Shown: positions 45,480 through 58,439, counted from the first letter of the stretch. The stretch: DNA of 64,000 bases from Bettongia penicillata ogilbyi (GCA_023548195.1 JAJHZJ010000418.1:1151520-1215519); one strand, 5' to 3'. Numbers and translations are program-made. The notes: generated from the letters alone by a model not told the origin.

Positions 45480-45960
45480 CTCTCATTTTCCTATCAATAT
45501 TATGACTTTCCTTTTATTTTTTAACATTATTTTTTCAATTATCTAACTTTTTTTCTGCCTCTAATCTCTTTTTATTTGCCTTCCAACCTTCCTAAAGAAA
45601 GAAAAACAGAATCCTTTTATCAGGGTTGAACAAAACAATTTCCATTTTGGACACATCCAAAAATATACTTGCCATTCTCCATATTAGAGAGATGATGATC
45701 TCTTGGTCATGACACTGAAAACATTCTTCTTAGTCCTCGGGGATCATAGTTGATCATTTTGTTCACCAAAGTTGTCTTCCAGAATTGCTAATTTTTATAA
45801 TTTTAATGTTATGGTATAAATTGTTCTCCTGATTCTTCTCACTTACTCTGCATCAGGCTGTATAAATCTCCCCAGGAGCTCTGACACTGGCTCTTTCTTC
45901 ATTTCTTATGACACAATAATATCCTGTTACCTTCATATGCCAAAATATATAATATGATTG
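45480..45960 (-). mobile_element. L1 3' UTR fragment
   Basis: Antisense: 'ttctcacttactctgcatca', 'cattcttatgacacaataat'-type blocks ('atttcttatgacacaataat'), 'gttaccttcatatgcca', homologous to 61400-61500. Confidence 0.6.
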
Positions 45961-46097
45961 ATACAGACAAGGTCCGGCTTCCTGGACTTAGTATATTTGG
46001 ATTCTTGAACTTCTTCATTCTCTGAGAAAGTCCAGAATAGAGGTAATCTGATTGCATGGTCAGTTTTATTCTTTGCCTCACCTTTAAGATTTTACTA

Positions 46098-46098
46098 C

Positions 46099-46135
<37 letters not shown>
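46098..46135. repeat. (CA)n microsatellite
   Basis: Pure CA run of about 18 units ending in CGC. Confidence 0.95.
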
Positions 46136-46137
<2 letters not shown>

Positions 46138-46803
46138 ATTTGAAAGAAGTAAACCCAAGGGATGTGAAGATCAAGCTTATAGAAGTATTTCCACATAACT
46201 TCTGTGTTACATCTTAAATTTATAGATGGAATATGACAAGGAGAATCTTTGCAGTCACTTAGAAATTTTGACTGAATAAAGGAACATTTACAACAGTTTA
46301 CATTTTTTCTCACATTGATTTATAGAAGGAAAAATTGAAGCTTTGAATGACTGATTCTAGAAAATATTATAGTTTAGGGTAGCTCTTCTAAGGTAAGAAT
46401 TAGAGCTCTGATGTTAAGGCAAGTTGAATTTTTTAATATAGAAATTGAACTAGAGCAAGGAAGTCAGAGCATTAGACCACCTATAAGTATTCTTATCCTA
46501 GTATAAACATCTGAGTCTTCCCTCCCAAGGTGAATTCCTGATGCCAAGTTTGATCATTGGAAAATGAAGAACATAGCTCTTTGCTGAAAGAAAGAATGAA
46601 TTAGCACAAGTATATGGTCTTCCTCATGTTTTGTAAAGAAGCTCTCAAGTGAGTTATTGCATTTTGTTTTTAATCAATGATTTCTTTCACAAGGCCCTTC
46701 TAGCTCTAGTGTTTCATAACCCTGTTTCTAAATTTTTTATTTGAAATACCACTGCTTGATTTGTCCAGAAATAAGGAAGAAACCTGCAGAATCCTGTGAA
46801 TCC
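46136..46803. other. Unassigned sequence
   Basis: No gene or repeat recognised. Confidence 0.4.
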
Positions 46804-46804
46804 A

Positions 46805-47048
46805 TGGTGAACTTTTTCTCCAGTCATTTTTCCATCATGTCCAACTCTTCATGAGCCCATTTGGGGTTTCCTTGGAAAAGAAACTGGTATGGTTTGCTAT
46901 ATTCTTCTCGAGCTTTTAGACAAACAGGGTTAAGTGACTTGTCCTGGGTCACAGAGCTTGTAAGTGTCTGAGGCTGGACTCAGGTCTTCCTGCCCCCAGG
47001 CCCTGCCTGCTCTCCATTGTACCATCCAGTTGCCTTCTGTGGTGAACT
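46805..47048 (-). mobile_element. Marsupial tRNA-type SINE with 9-bp TSD
   Basis: Antisense body 46814-47039: 'catgtccaactcttcatgag', 'gggtcacagagcttgtaagt', 'gtaccatccagttgcc'. TGGTGAACT flanks it at 46805-46813 and 47040-47048. Confidence 0.88.
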
Positions 47049-47264
47049 AGTCATCAAGAAAACATAGTATTAAGGAATAGAATTCAATGGCAATATTTCA
47101 ATTTTCATGCTTTCCAAATGTGCACCATTTACAGGAACGAGAGGAATAGACAGACATTCTTCCAGAAGTATTAGGCTTTCTTTGTTTTCATTCCTAAATG
47201 CTATTGTGTACCATGGCCCCTTACTGTCACTTGACCTTAAAGACTGATACTTCATTGTCAAAAG

Positions 47265-47405
47265 TAAATGTTGGATATAGAGACAGAAAACTTAGATTCA
47301 AATCTGAGCTTTGCAGCTTGCAAAGTGTGTAGCTTTGGGCACATCTTTTCACTTTTCTGCATCTCAGTTTCCTTATCTGAAAAATTGGAGAGTTGGACTA
47401 AGCGA
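47265..47405 (+). mobile_element. MIR3-type SINE
   Basis: 'cttagattcaaatctgagct', 'tctcagtttccttatctgaa', 'gagttggactaagcgac'. Confidence 0.7.
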
Positions 47406-47414
47406 CCGAACCAC

Positions 47415-47597
47415 TTTGTATATGGTATTGCATTTGGACCTCACAGCACCCTGGTGAGGTAGTTAATATCATTATCCTCATTTTGTAGATGAGGAAACTG
47501 GGACTCAGGGACGTTAAGTGATTTGCCCAGGCTCACAGAGCTAGTAAGTGCCTGAGGTTGGAAATAAACATGTCTTTCTGACATCAGATCTAGACCT
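47415..47597 (-). mobile_element. MIR SINE
   Basis: Antisense: 'ggacctcacagcaccctggt', 'tttgtagatgaggaaactgg', 'ttgcccaggctcacagagct'. Lies tail to tail with the plus-strand MIR3 just before it. Confidence 0.85.
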
Positions 47598-48000
47598 GTA
47601 TTTATTATGGTTTTTGGTGTTATTGTTGTTTGCCTCTTTAAGAACTGATCATTATACCTGAAATTCTAATGATCAAATATAAAGTAGACATGAAATGTTA
47701 TTCAAATCCTTTAACATGGTAGATGCTGTATAATTTCTTGCTTTATTTTCTCTACTGTAACTGGGAGATATGTTGTTTTATGTCCAGGAATCTTTATGCA
47801 GATGTTTATAGGTCATCACCAATTAGGCATTCCAATTTTAGATTACTATTGCTTGCTTTAAAACATGCATTGTAAGACTGGAAAAGGATTTTAGCTTCCC
47901 AAGAGCTAAGTGCATTAACTGAACATCAATTATATAATAATGGCCCTCTAGCTTCCCAAGATATAAAAGTAAACAGGATGAATAAGATATATAATAACAT
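47598..48000. other. Unassigned sequence
   Basis: No gene or repeat recognised. Confidence 0.4.
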
Positions 48001-48004
48001 TCAT

Positions 48005-48230
48005 CTACATTCAGTTACCTGAGAAATCACACAGAAGTCTCCTTAATTTTCATCTCCAGTTTTGAGTTTATTCCCTAGTTCTAGATCCACATCTCTCGTC
48101 TTCAGTTATTTCCATAATACCTTCATTTAAATGTCCCAATGGAATCTCAAATCAACATGTTGGAGAATGAGCTTATTTTATTTCTCCCTAAACCTAATTT
48201 TCCTCCTGATTTTTGTGTTAAATAGTACCA
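48005..48230 (+). mobile_element. L2 LINE internal fragment
   Basis: 'aatgtcccaatggaatctca', 'aaatcaacatgttggagaat', 'cctaattttcctcctgattt' follow the internal L2 order. Confidence 0.6.
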
Positions 48231-48900
48231 ACAACAAAACCGCATCAGCAACAATTTAAAATTTTGCCCTTATTTTGATTCTTTTACTTCAAGATACACA
48301 TGTGGACCTTTTCCTCTTCTTGGCAAACCTATTTTCTCTGCTTCTAGTTAGTTGGATGAGCCAGCTTGTTCATTTCTAATTTCTTGATTTAAATTCAGAT
48401 CTCTTTGACCTAATATGTAAATCTATATGTTGCCATAGGTTAGGGCCCTGATATTATGAACTGGCTAATTCTGTTTCAGCTAGGTTTTGCTTATGTGGAG
48501 TAAGCGAATGAGGTCTGAAATGAAAACAACATCTGAGGAACCAACAGACTTGTCTATCTGGCTAACAAGAGTGGGAGGCATGACTAGGGCTAGGAGGTGT
48601 TTCCAGCTTTACCTTGGATTGGTGGTCAGTGCCCAAGAGTAGGCAATCACTGATTTGGGTAATCCAGGATCACTCATAGCTTCTGATGATTTATAATGGT
48701 TTATCTCTTAGTTTGCTGCCTATTTCAGTTCTGGGATCAATATTCCCTTCAGTTCTTTAGTTCCTTCTTCACCTTTTGATTGTTTTCTTCCCATAAGTCT
48801 TTCTTTTCAAAAGTAAGGTTAGAGCAAACCTGAGAGTCAAGTCAAGCTACCCTCTACCCCAAGTGGGTGACATATGAGATATGATATGATGTAATGTAAT
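48231..48900. other. Unassigned sequence
   Basis: No gene or named repeat; may hold an old transposon I do not recognise. Confidence 0.4.
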
Positions 48901-48904
48901 ATCA

Positions 48905-49105
48905 GAAACATTATGATATGGCAAATAGAGATGGATTTGGAGTCAAGAAGACTCAGTTCAAATCCTGCCTCAGAAACTTACTGATTATGTGATCAGGGCA
49001 AGACACTTAATCTCATTTTTCTCATCTGTAGAAAGAGTAAAAAGAAAGGGTTAGATTCAGTGACCTCTCAGGTCCTGTCCAGCCTTAAAACTATGATCTT
49101 TGGAA
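48905..49105 (+). mobile_element. MIR3-type SINE
   Basis: 'tttggagtcaagaagactca', 'gatcagggcaagacacttaa', 'tgacctctcaggtcctgtcc'. Confidence 0.8.
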
Positions 49106-49810
49106 TGCAATATGACCATAATAGGTTTGAAGGTCATCCAATAGAGGGTTGAACTATATCATCTGAGGAGAAAATAGCTTTCTGTACTCTACAGAGGACT
49201 GTATAGCTCTAACAATGACACCAGGTGTAATAACACCCTTTGCTGGCCTTGAAGATTCATTTCTAAGGGTTGCCACATGTCAATTTGATATGAAAAACAA
49301 GGTATGCCACCTTTCTGGGGCATATACGTGAGACAATATGGAGATCACTGAGATTTGTCAAACTCAATCCCTACTGTTGATGATAATGTGGGGATTATTG
49401 AAACTACTTTAAGGAAACTGAAAAGGAAAATGAAGTTCCTGTAGACCTGGTCACATTTTCATGACTGCTGTTTATTAAAAGGCAAACACTTTTAGAAGAT
49501 AAAAGATATGAGAAGTAAAAAGATAATTAGGAAGATGCTGTAAATAATTGAATTGATTTATTAAACAAACTATAAGTAAATACCTGTTGCTAGCAAAGCA
49601 CTCTGCTAGACCAGGTTAATACAAAGTTTAAGATTCAATTACTCTTGAACTTAATCTTGAAACTGATGGATAAGACACTAACAAAAAACTTTAATGCATG
49701 ATATTAAATAATAAAATTGCATTAGCAAGTAGCAGAATAAAATGTCATAGGGGTGGATAGTGGTGAGGCGGATGAACTCTGTCATACATATGCTTGATCC
49801 AACAAAATAA
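49106..49810. other. Unassigned sequence
   Basis: No gene recognised. A faint antisense L2 end may lie at 49555-49640. Confidence 0.4.
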
Positions 49811-49814
49811 AGGA

Positions 49815-50014
49815 GTACATATATACGTACATATACACACACATATATATAAGTGTATACTTATAAATATGCACATTCATATGTATATATGTGTGTATGT
49901 ATATATAGATATATCTAATATATCTGCATATTTCTGTATATAAAATTTCCTGGAAACTTGCTGATCTGAGACGATTTTAAACAGATAATGAGAGGAGAGG
50001 GAGAAAACTGATCA

Positions 50015-50066
<52 letters not shown>

Positions 50067-50068
50067 AC
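49815..50068. repeat. TA/TATG/CA-rich simple repeats
   Basis: Irregular ATAC/TATG tract at 49815-49945 and a (TA)n run at about 50022-50060, separated by unique sequence. 50069-50489 shows nothing recognisable. Confidence 0.85.
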
Positions 50069-50489
50069 GATTAACTCAGATGTAGAAGGAAGCAAGTGTG
50101 ACATCAGAAGACTACTAGTACGCAGGTGTTAAGAAATGAGCCGAAAATAATAGCCAGGAAGAGTGGTAATAAAATTGTTGATCTCAGATGTTTATGTAAG
50201 AATGTACAAAGTATACTAATTAACCCAATGAACTAGTTTCTTTGACACGGAAAGGTAAATATGATCTCATGAGTATCACTGAAATTTGGAAGGGCATGAT
50301 TCATGGTTGGAACAGAATAACAGACCATGTCTCATTCAAAATGAAGAGGTCAGATAACGAGGAAGGTGGAGTCACATTTTATGTCATCAAGAAGAAAAAG
50401 AAATCAATTGGAAATCCACTAACATGAGGAAGAAAGATGTTGAAGAGAAATCGAATGAAGATCAAAGGAAATAATGATATGCCAATAAT

Positions 50490-50636
50490 AATGCCTAACA
50501 TTTCTATACTGTTTTAAAAACATTCTCATTTTGCATGCAAAGATACTGAGAAATATTAAGTGACTTAACCATGGTCCCATAGCTAAGAAATATCAGAGCC
50601 TCGAGTAAAATCCATTTCTCACCTGACTCCAAATCT
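50490..50636 (-). mobile_element. MIR SINE fragment
   Basis: Antisense: 'attaagtgacttaaccatgg', 'cacctgactccaaatc'. 50637-51115 after it is unassigned. Confidence 0.6.
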
Positions 50637-51119
50637 AAAATAGATGATAAGTTGTAGAAGGAAATCACAAAACTGAAGTGGAGGTAGGATAAAATTTTTA
50701 TAGGCAACTAATTATCTAAACATATCCTGGAAATCTTGCTAAGAAAGGAAAAGATTTGGCATGCAACTGATTCCCCTTTCCAGCCAGTAATTCTTGAGAT
50801 CATTCAAAGCAAGTGAGATATAGCATGCTAGACTGCCAAAACCCCACTGAGTAAACAAAGACAGGTTTGTTTGAGAAAGTAGGAGAAATACTAGTTGAGG
50901 TCTTACTTGAAAGCACATGAATTTTGACTATAGTACTATGCAGACTTCCAAAATAATATTTACAAACTGTATTTACTATTCTTTGCTAAAGATGCAAACT
51001 TTCCTGTAAATGGAATAGAATTTGATTACTTCTACGCCCCTTTTGGCATACTCTGACATGAGGTCATTTAAGATGCAACTCCAAAATAAGGGAAGATAAA
51101 GGTTAGGATAAGTAAAAAA

Positions 51120-51250
51120 CAAATTGGGGGTCGTCTAGTTTGACATTTTACAAATAAGGTAACTGAGGTTCCAGAGACATGAAGCAACTTATCCAAATTC
51201 TGGTAGTAATACAGGCAGTCAATTACATGGCTTAGATTTGAGGACAGTTG
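51120..51250 (-). mobile_element. MIR3-type SINE fragment
   Basis: Antisense: 'gtcgtctagtttgacatttt', 'acaaataaggtaactgaggt'. 51251-51694 is unassigned. Confidence 0.6.
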
Positions 51251-51694
51251 AGGAGGCTCCCCCATTTATAAGGGACCCGCCAGCCCTGAATCAAGGAAAG
51301 CCAGTTCTATCAAAACATAAAACCCATCTCCTTAATTTCCATATTTCTTGTTTTGCCCTCTTTTTATGAGACCTCTTGTTTAAGATGGTGTTTCCAAATA
51401 GCTAGAAGGGAGTTATAGCATTGCCAAGGAGAACTTAGCGGGCATGCTTCTAACAATATCTTTCTGCCAAATGCAGAATGGCTTATCAGTCTTGACATGT
51501 TGATAATTTCAAATATTAAAAGGTAGAAGTTGTTATCATGGACCTGATTCTGACCAATATGGAGGAACAGACTGCTCAAAGAGAAATGAGTGGAACTTTG
51601 GGGAAGAAATCAATCCCACATTAGAGCTCATGGCTGATCTTTAATAACTTATTCATTAGGATCACATACATTGTTATATAATGTCTATACTTGG

Positions 51695-51880
51695 CTCTTT
51701 TAATAGAGAGTAGCCTTGCCTTGCATCTAGGATGACCAGAGTTCATGTCCCAAATCACTTAAACTCTCAATGTTCTAGGCAACTCTCTAAGACTTTATGT
51801 TTCTAATAGGCATAGGCAGAGGGAGTTTCTCCATACAAAAGTTCTTTACATCAGTGATACCACAGACTAAGCCCATATCT
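51695..51880 (+). mobile_element. MIR_Mars-type SINE
   Basis: 'aaatcacttaaactctcaat', 'gttctaggcaactctctaag', 'gcagagggagtttctccata'. Confidence 0.7.
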
Positions 51881-52239
51881 TTACCTTATTTTAACAGAAT
51901 TACATTTATTATTAATAGGAGGAAGAAGAGAAAGAGGATGGGGAAGAAGAGGAGAGAAAAAGAATTGTTAGTGGTAATATCAAATATACTTGAAAGGAAA
52001 GCATGGTAATTTCACACTTTAAGGGGATCTGGGTCATTTGACACAAAAGTCTATGGATAAGAACACCATTTATCTCCTCATGTCTTGCTCCAGCTATGTT
52101 GGCTCTACTGGGACCATCACCTTTAACCCTTCTCTACTTGGATGTTACCCATGGAATCCTTGTTTCTGATTAGTTTGCTAGGGCCCAGGCCTCTATGTCT
52201 TGCTTGTTCTATGCCATGCCTCTACTTCCCCACTCCCTT
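51881..52239. other. Unassigned sequence
   Basis: No gene or repeat recognised. Confidence 0.4.
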
Positions 52240-52370
52240 TTGAGCTCTTCTTTATATATCACCTTCCTCTGTTAAAAAGGAACATCCTGGAGGGCAGAGA
52301 CTTCCTTGCTTTCTTGCATTTTTATCTCTAGCGTCTACCTGGATATATAGTAAATACTTAATAGATTCTC
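52240..52370 (+). mobile_element. L2 LINE 3' end
   Basis: 'catcctggagggcagagact' and 'atatatagtaaatacttaat' mark the L2 end, which runs directly into the TC tract. Confidence 0.65.
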
Positions 52371-52660
52371 TTTCTCTCTCTGTCTCTCTCTCTGTGTCTC
52401 TCTGACTATCTCTCTGTCTCTCTCCCTTCTCTCTGTCTCTCCTCTCCCTTTCTCTCTATCTCTCTGTCTCTGTTTCTCTCTCCCTTCTCTCTGTCTCCAT
52501 CTCTCCCCCTCTCTCCCCTTCTCTCTATCTCTCTGTCTCTTTCTCTGTCTGTCTCTGTCTCTCCCCTGCTCTCCCCTTCTCTCTCTCTCTGTCTCCTTCC
52601 CTCTCTCTCTCTCTCTCTCTCTTCCACCCGCCCCTCTCTCTGCTTCTCTCTTTTTTCTTT
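52371..52660. repeat. (TC)n/(TCTG)n microsatellite
   Basis: Nearly 300 bases of C/T-rich TCTC, CTGTCT and CCCTTCTC units. The Arg/Glu-rich frame on the other strand is an artefact. Confidence 0.95.
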
Positions 52661-52673
52661 CTCTCGTCTACTA

Positions 52674-52785
52674 CAGTGGTCAGCAAACTATGACCCAAGG
52701 ACCAAATCTAGCTGCTTATTTATAGAGCGTGTGATTTAGCTCATGGGCCATACAAAAACAGGCAGCACACTGGTGGCCCCGATCT
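52674..52785. mobile_element. hAT-type MITE fragment
   Basis: Begins with CAGTGGTCAGCAAACTATG, a hAT-type terminal sequence, and holds 'ggaccaaatctagctgc' and 'ggccatacaaaaacaggcag'. The right end is not clear. Confidence 0.6.
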
Positions 52786-54570
52786 AGTGATTAAAAAAAA
52801 TATAGGTGATGTTGTTAAGAAGAAATTGCCTTGAATGCTAAACCTGTAAATCCAACTTTATGAACTGACAGTAGTCAGCACAATAGTCAGCTCTGAAGTC
52901 CAGGGACTGAGAGCCATTAATTTATGCATGAGAATTGAAATGATTATTAAACAATGTGCATTCTTATGGTCTGAGAATTAAACATCTTTTCCTTCATAGG
53001 CCTTAGACTATATGTTCAAATAAACATGAGGAATAAAAAAATTTTATATAAGAGTTCTGTATTTTAAGCTGTTTAATGGTTTAATTTGTACAGATCTGTT
53101 TCAAAGGTCAGAGTTAAGAATGGAGTGTTCAGAGGAAAAACAATCTCATTAAAAACATACACACTGCTACATCAGTGTTTACCCTGTTTCCTTTCAAAAG
53201 TAATGGGAGAATTTCAGAGAAAAAAATATGTAACTATTAATTATAAACACTGTGATCACATTGTTAAGCCTTAACCAATAGGATTTGACTAACAACAGAA
53301 ACTGATGCTATAGAAAACCTCTAGGTCAGAACAATAAGAGCATTTTTTATTCCCATTGCACAACAAAATTCTATTCATTCAATCACTTTTACTTATTTTT
53401 TTTAAAGTCTAATTCACCTGCAAGTTTATGTAATATGATCAGAAGCTTCTCAATCTTCTCAAAGATTAGCTTTATTAAAAATACAACTTTACAGTTTGCA
53501 TTATATACAAACATACTGTCACTTGTTGATAAAAGTATACACTGAACCACTGATGTGTTGTATTAATGGTATACTGTTGCCACATATATACAAGAAGATA
53601 CAAATTCTGAGATTTCAAGTGATAAACTGAAGGGGCTTACCATTCTCCATTGAAAAAGTATTTCCAATTGGAAAATACCAAATAGTGATCTCAGCCTGGA
53701 GGAAGGAAGAACACAGGGCATATGTTCAAGAAATCCTGATGTTATATGTATTTGTGAAGTGTTGGATTGATAGTACCTTATTATCTCTGTCTCTTCATAT
53801 TCAAACTCATACCTATTCTTTATCCATTGAATGAACTGTTATAGGAAGAAGAGATGTGGTAGGATGGGCTCATTCAGTATTAAGGCATCCATGTACAGGA
53901 AGTTTCCAACATCAATATTGCAAAACAAACATAGAGAGAAGTTTTCCTAACTATTTTTAAACACATGAAAAACATAATTAGTATTGTAATACAGTCATAT
54001 TTGCACAGATGTTTTTGAGATAACCCAGGAGCTATATTTGCTAAAAACCACCGCATCAAAAATGTAACCATGGAAAGCCCATGATTATTACTAAAACTAT
54101 TCATTAAAGTATTATAGTAGAGATACTAACAGGAATACCATTTATTAGTTAAAATGTGGAAAATAAAAAAAAAAACTACTAATTTTCTTTCTTATTAATC
54201 TTGGACTATTTTGAATTGCAACATTAGCTGTCATTAAAGCTCATATATAAGTACACATATATACTTCTGTAAGGGAGAACAATGATGGTTTAGAGCACCT
54301 TAGCTGTTCCTTTTACCAGGTTATGAGTGTACCAATGCTTGTAGTTCGCTGTTGTATTAAGAACAAAAAATAAATTTCCCAAATTTATCTTCGTTCTTGA
54401 GGATGTTGGGCATTTGGTTTGCATATGAGTATTCTGGTGCCAAAGAAGCAGAATGAATTTTTTAACATCACCTAAAATCATGCTAAATTTAGCCACTGTT
54501 CTGAGAGGTATAAAACTTAGGGAAAACCTTGTAATATGGTGAGAAGCATGACGATGAGGATGATGATGAG
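52786..54570. other. Repeat-poor AT-rich sequence
   Basis: No gene or repeat recognised over 1.8 kb apart from a short GATGAG run at 54551-54577. All frames are short and unstructured. Confidence 0.4.
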
Positions 54571-54577
54571 GATGATG

Positions 54578-54825
54578 GCATTAGGTGTTACAGAGCACCA
54601 AATCTGAAGTGAGGAAGACCTCGATTCAAATCTGACTCCAGATACTTACTGGTTGTGTAACCCTGGGCATGTTGCATAAACTGTGTTTGCCTCAATTTCT
54701 TCATCTGTAAAATGTGGATGATAGTAACACTTGCCCTATTGTGAGAACTAAATGAGGTAAAAATTGTAATATACTTAGAACAGACTCTGGCACTTCGTAC
54801 TATCAATGTTAGCTGTTACTTTTAT
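54578..54825 (+). mobile_element. MAR1/MIR-type SINE
   Basis: 'gaggaagacctcgattcaaa', 'ccctgggcatgttgcataaa', 'catctgtaaaatgtggatga', 'acagactctggcacttcgta'. 54826-55190 after it is unassigned. Confidence 0.8.
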
Positions 54826-55195
54826 TAAATTATGTAATGCACATAAGGGTTATATACGTGTACATTAGTTGTCTATACAGCTTGTGGGAAGGTGTTGATA
54901 AGTGCAACAAGTTCAGGCAAGGTTTTGCCTGGCCATCAAGATTATGGGATTTGTAATTCAGCTTTGGAAGAAAGGAAACTAATGGGAGATCAACTCTGAA
55001 GCAAGAGGTTTTTACTTGTACCAGGAATTTTGAGGATTGAGGAGAATAGAAGAGAAAGGTGATCATGATCCCATGGCAGTAATGCAAGCTTCGTGTCTGG
55101 TGTTTGCCACATGTGCACTTCCCTTCATCAAGACCATGAGAGGTCATTTCTAAATAACTATATATATTAGAATAGAACAGAAAACTAACAGAAGA

Positions 55196-55510
55196 GTGAA
55201 TGAGTACTTAAGAGTGGTTGAGATCATGTTCAACGAAAATAGTAGCCGATCTCACCAAAGGGAAAAGTCCCTGAAATCTTTCTCTTCTTTGGATATTCTT
55301 GGAAAAAATAGTTTGAAACCACCGGTGTCTTCCTCAAAGAAGAAACGAAAAATGCCTCCTCTTCAAAGCTCTCAACACCAACTTTGTCTCTCATCCAGGC
55401 ACTTAGTGTTTCATCAACATTCTTGCCACTCAATAGGAGAGTTTTCTGCAAAACGATCCAAGTATGGCCAGAAGCAGTACTTGGGCATGGATACTTCTGT
55501 TCATGTAGAC
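55196..55510. other. Unidentified region open on both strands
   Basis: A 125-codon plus frame (55196-55573) and a 122-codon minus frame (55598-55230) overlap almost fully. The plus frame is Ser/Lys-rich with SSSKKKRKM, a nuclear-signal-like run. The minus frame includes LLSGKNVDETLSAWMRDK and PKKRKISG. No family recognised. Could be a decayed exon or retrocopy, or chance. The last part enters the MITE that follows. Confidence 0.2.
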
Positions 55511-55705
55511 CAGAGTTGTCAAACACAGGTCTGTGTGCCCACAACACACCTGAATGCACTGGAACCAGATTAAAATGTAATTGGGATATATTTAACAAAA
55601 TAAATAAAATATAGTAGAATATAAATACTGTTAATATGTGATTTTCTAAATTAGTAGTGACCTATGAAGATCCTTATATTTTATAAGGATAGTGATATCA
55701 TTTTC
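55511..55705. mobile_element. hAT-type MITE
   Basis: Starts CAGAGTTGTCAAAC, then 'aaccagattaaaatgtaatt', 'tttaacaaaataaataaaat', 'tgatccttat'-type end ('gaagatccttatatttt'). Matches my memory of a marsupial hAT MITE. The right terminal repeat has eroded. Confidence 0.55.
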
Positions 55706-57290
55706 TAGTTAATGTTGGTACCAGTGGTATAGACTATACCTTGCCATGACTTTTTCTTCATCTATTTATTCATAATCTACTACAAAGTATCTGCCCAAAG
55801 TACAGGAGACCTTCCTGTGATTCCTTCCATAGTTATCTAGACAACACTTGAACTTTTTGTCACTTCTACCATCTTTTTATAGTCATACATGATCTAAAAG
55901 CTACTTTTCAGTCAAGCTGACACAGGTAATATTTTCTAACCTCCTTATACTTATCATGAATTTTTCCATCGGATCAGTGATAGTTTTGACTCATTCAAGA
56001 TACTGGTATGCCATGATTCTTAGCCATAACAACTATACCTATATTAAAAATGAGAATATTATTGCCCAGTGATGAGCTTTGGAAGCCAGAAACAAAGTGG
56101 GATCTTGGAAAGCACTTGGTTTAAGGCCCAGCTCATTATCTACCTGCAGAACCTGATCAAATGATAAGTATTTAAGTATTTAAGCTAATGCTAAATATGC
56201 ATGACTTCCCATCAAACTCTATATCATAATCACAGCAAAGAAAACATTCTTATCTCTAGCTATTTTCTGCATGAATTGTAAGGCTAATCTCTTAAGAGAC
56301 TAATACTTTCAGTAATTGAGGATTTATAGTGATCTGGAGCCCAATGAAATGAACTTAATCAGGCACAAACAGGAAAAAAAATCCTACATTCCACTTCCTT
56401 ATGGAGGATACCTTGGGCCTACAAAAGTTATTCCAGCATAGTCAAGCTCTAGAAGATTCTTCTATGCAGCGTAGCTCTTATGTCTGGTCCTATTAAAACC
56501 TATTATTCAAAGGAGCTAACCTAGCTAAGTGTGGAGAAGCTCATGGCTGGAAAGTTGACCATTATATGGTGAATTCTTTGACAAGGATGACCTAGGAAGA
56601 GGATAATTATGATAAAAAGTATTGATCTTGCAAGTTAGGTAATATTTATTTTGCTATCCTTGTTTAACCTATGTGTAAAAAGATCAGAAAGAACATGTAG
56701 ACCCAACACACCTAGCAAAAAAGGCTTTGAATGTAGTAGCCACTTGATTTGTTTAATTAAATGATTTGTCTGCAGATAATAAGTGTCAGAGTTGCAGCCA
56801 AACCCAAGATTCTCAGTGCCAAGTCCAACACTTTTTCTGCTCATCTGTGTTCTCAGAAGATAATTTAGGTAACGTGTGCTCTCTGATTTAAGTTATATTA
56901 TTTGGAACTAATACTTCTCAGTCAGCTTATCTATCACTAGTTCTCCTTGTCCGATTAGAGCGAAAACAAAACTAAAAATTTTCAGGTGTTACCAAGCAAT
57001 TGTTGAAACCCTCATTAACAACAACAGAATTATAGCATTTTTGTATTGTCGCATAAGCTAAGTTTGAGAAGACACAAATACCCTCCTTAGCCACACTTTC
57101 TTTCAAAGAACCCTTAGAGATAAAATGCTTCATGTAACCATAGGGGTCTATAATAAAGAGTTTGAAAACTCCAACTTGAATTTGTGGTAAATGTTGTTTT
57201 CTGACTAGGCAAAATGGTAGCAATTTTGATTGGTTGCATGAATCAGCTGATGATGTCAGGCTAATGGTTATAAATCTATTAGACTTTACA
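55706..57290. other. Repeat-poor sequence
   Basis: No gene recognised. A MIR scrap lies on the minus strand at about 56755-56845 ('tgcagataataagtgtcaga', 'aacccaagattctcagtgcc'). Confidence 0.4.
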
Positions 57291-58149
57291 TTTTTTTAAA
57301 AAAGTTTTTATTGATAGCTTTTGTTTTTTTTTTAATAAAAATTTATTTATTTAACTTTTTACATTCATTTTCACAAAATTTTGGGTTCCAAATTTTTTCC
57401 CCTTTTATCCCCTCCCTCCACCCCAATACACCGAGCAACCTAATTTTCCCTATCACCAATCTGCCCTCTCTTCTATCATCCCTCCCTTCTCTTGTCCCCA
57501 TCTTCTCTTTGTCCTGTAGGGCCAGATGACTTTCTATTCCCCATTAACTGTATTTCTTATTTCCTAGTAGCAACAACAATACTAAACAGTTGTTCCTAAA
57601 ACTTTGAGTTCCAACTTCTCCCCATCCCTCCCTCCCCACCCATTCCCTTTGGGAAGGCAGGCAATTCAATAGGCCCTATCTGTAGTTTTGCAAATGACTT
57701 GGATAATAGTCGTGTTCTGTAAGACTAACTGTATTTCCCTCCATCCTATCCTGCCCCCCATTGTTTCTATTCTGTCTTTTGATCCTGTCCCTTCCTGAGT
57801 GTTGACTTCAAATTGCTCCCTCCTCCCATTGCCCTCCCTACCATCACCCCCCCCCTTGCTTATCTCCTTCTCCCCCACTCTCCTGTATTGTAAGATAGGT
57901 TTTCATACCAAAATGAGTGTGCATTTTATTCCTTCCTTTAGTCGAATGTGATGAGGGTAAACTTCTTGTTTTTTTCTCAGCTCTCCCCTTTTTCCCTCCA
58001 CTAAAAAGTCTCCTGCTTGCCTCTTGAATGAGATATAATTTACCCCATTCCATTTCACCCTCTTTCCTCCCACTACATTTCTCTCTCACCATTTACCTTA
58101 ATTTCTTTTGAGATATGGTCCCATCCTATTCAATTCACTCTGTGCTCTC

Positions 58150-58232
58150 TTTCTCTGTATGTGTGTGCATGTGTGTATGTGTGCGTGCACACATGTACAT
58201 GTGTGTGTGTGAGTGTGTATGTGTGTGTGTGG
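58150..58232. repeat. GT/CA microsatellite inside the HAL1 B 3' UTR
   Basis: Interrupted GT tract at the position of the tract in copy A. Confidence 0.85.
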
Positions 58233-58439
58233 TCCCACCAACTACCCAGATACTGAAAAATTTTAAGAGTTACAAATATTGTCTTTCCATGTAGGAATAT
58301 AAACAGTTCACTTTTGGTAAGTCCCTTATGACTTCTCTTTGCTGTTTACTTTTTCATGCTTCTTCTCATTCTTGTGTTTGAAGGTCAAATTTTCTTTTCA
58401 GCTCTGGTCTTTTCATCAAGAATGCTTGAAAGTCCTCTG

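Noticed and set aside
52406..52627. Arg/Glu-rich frame resembling a splicing-factor RS domain
   Set aside because: It is the translation of a TC microsatellite.
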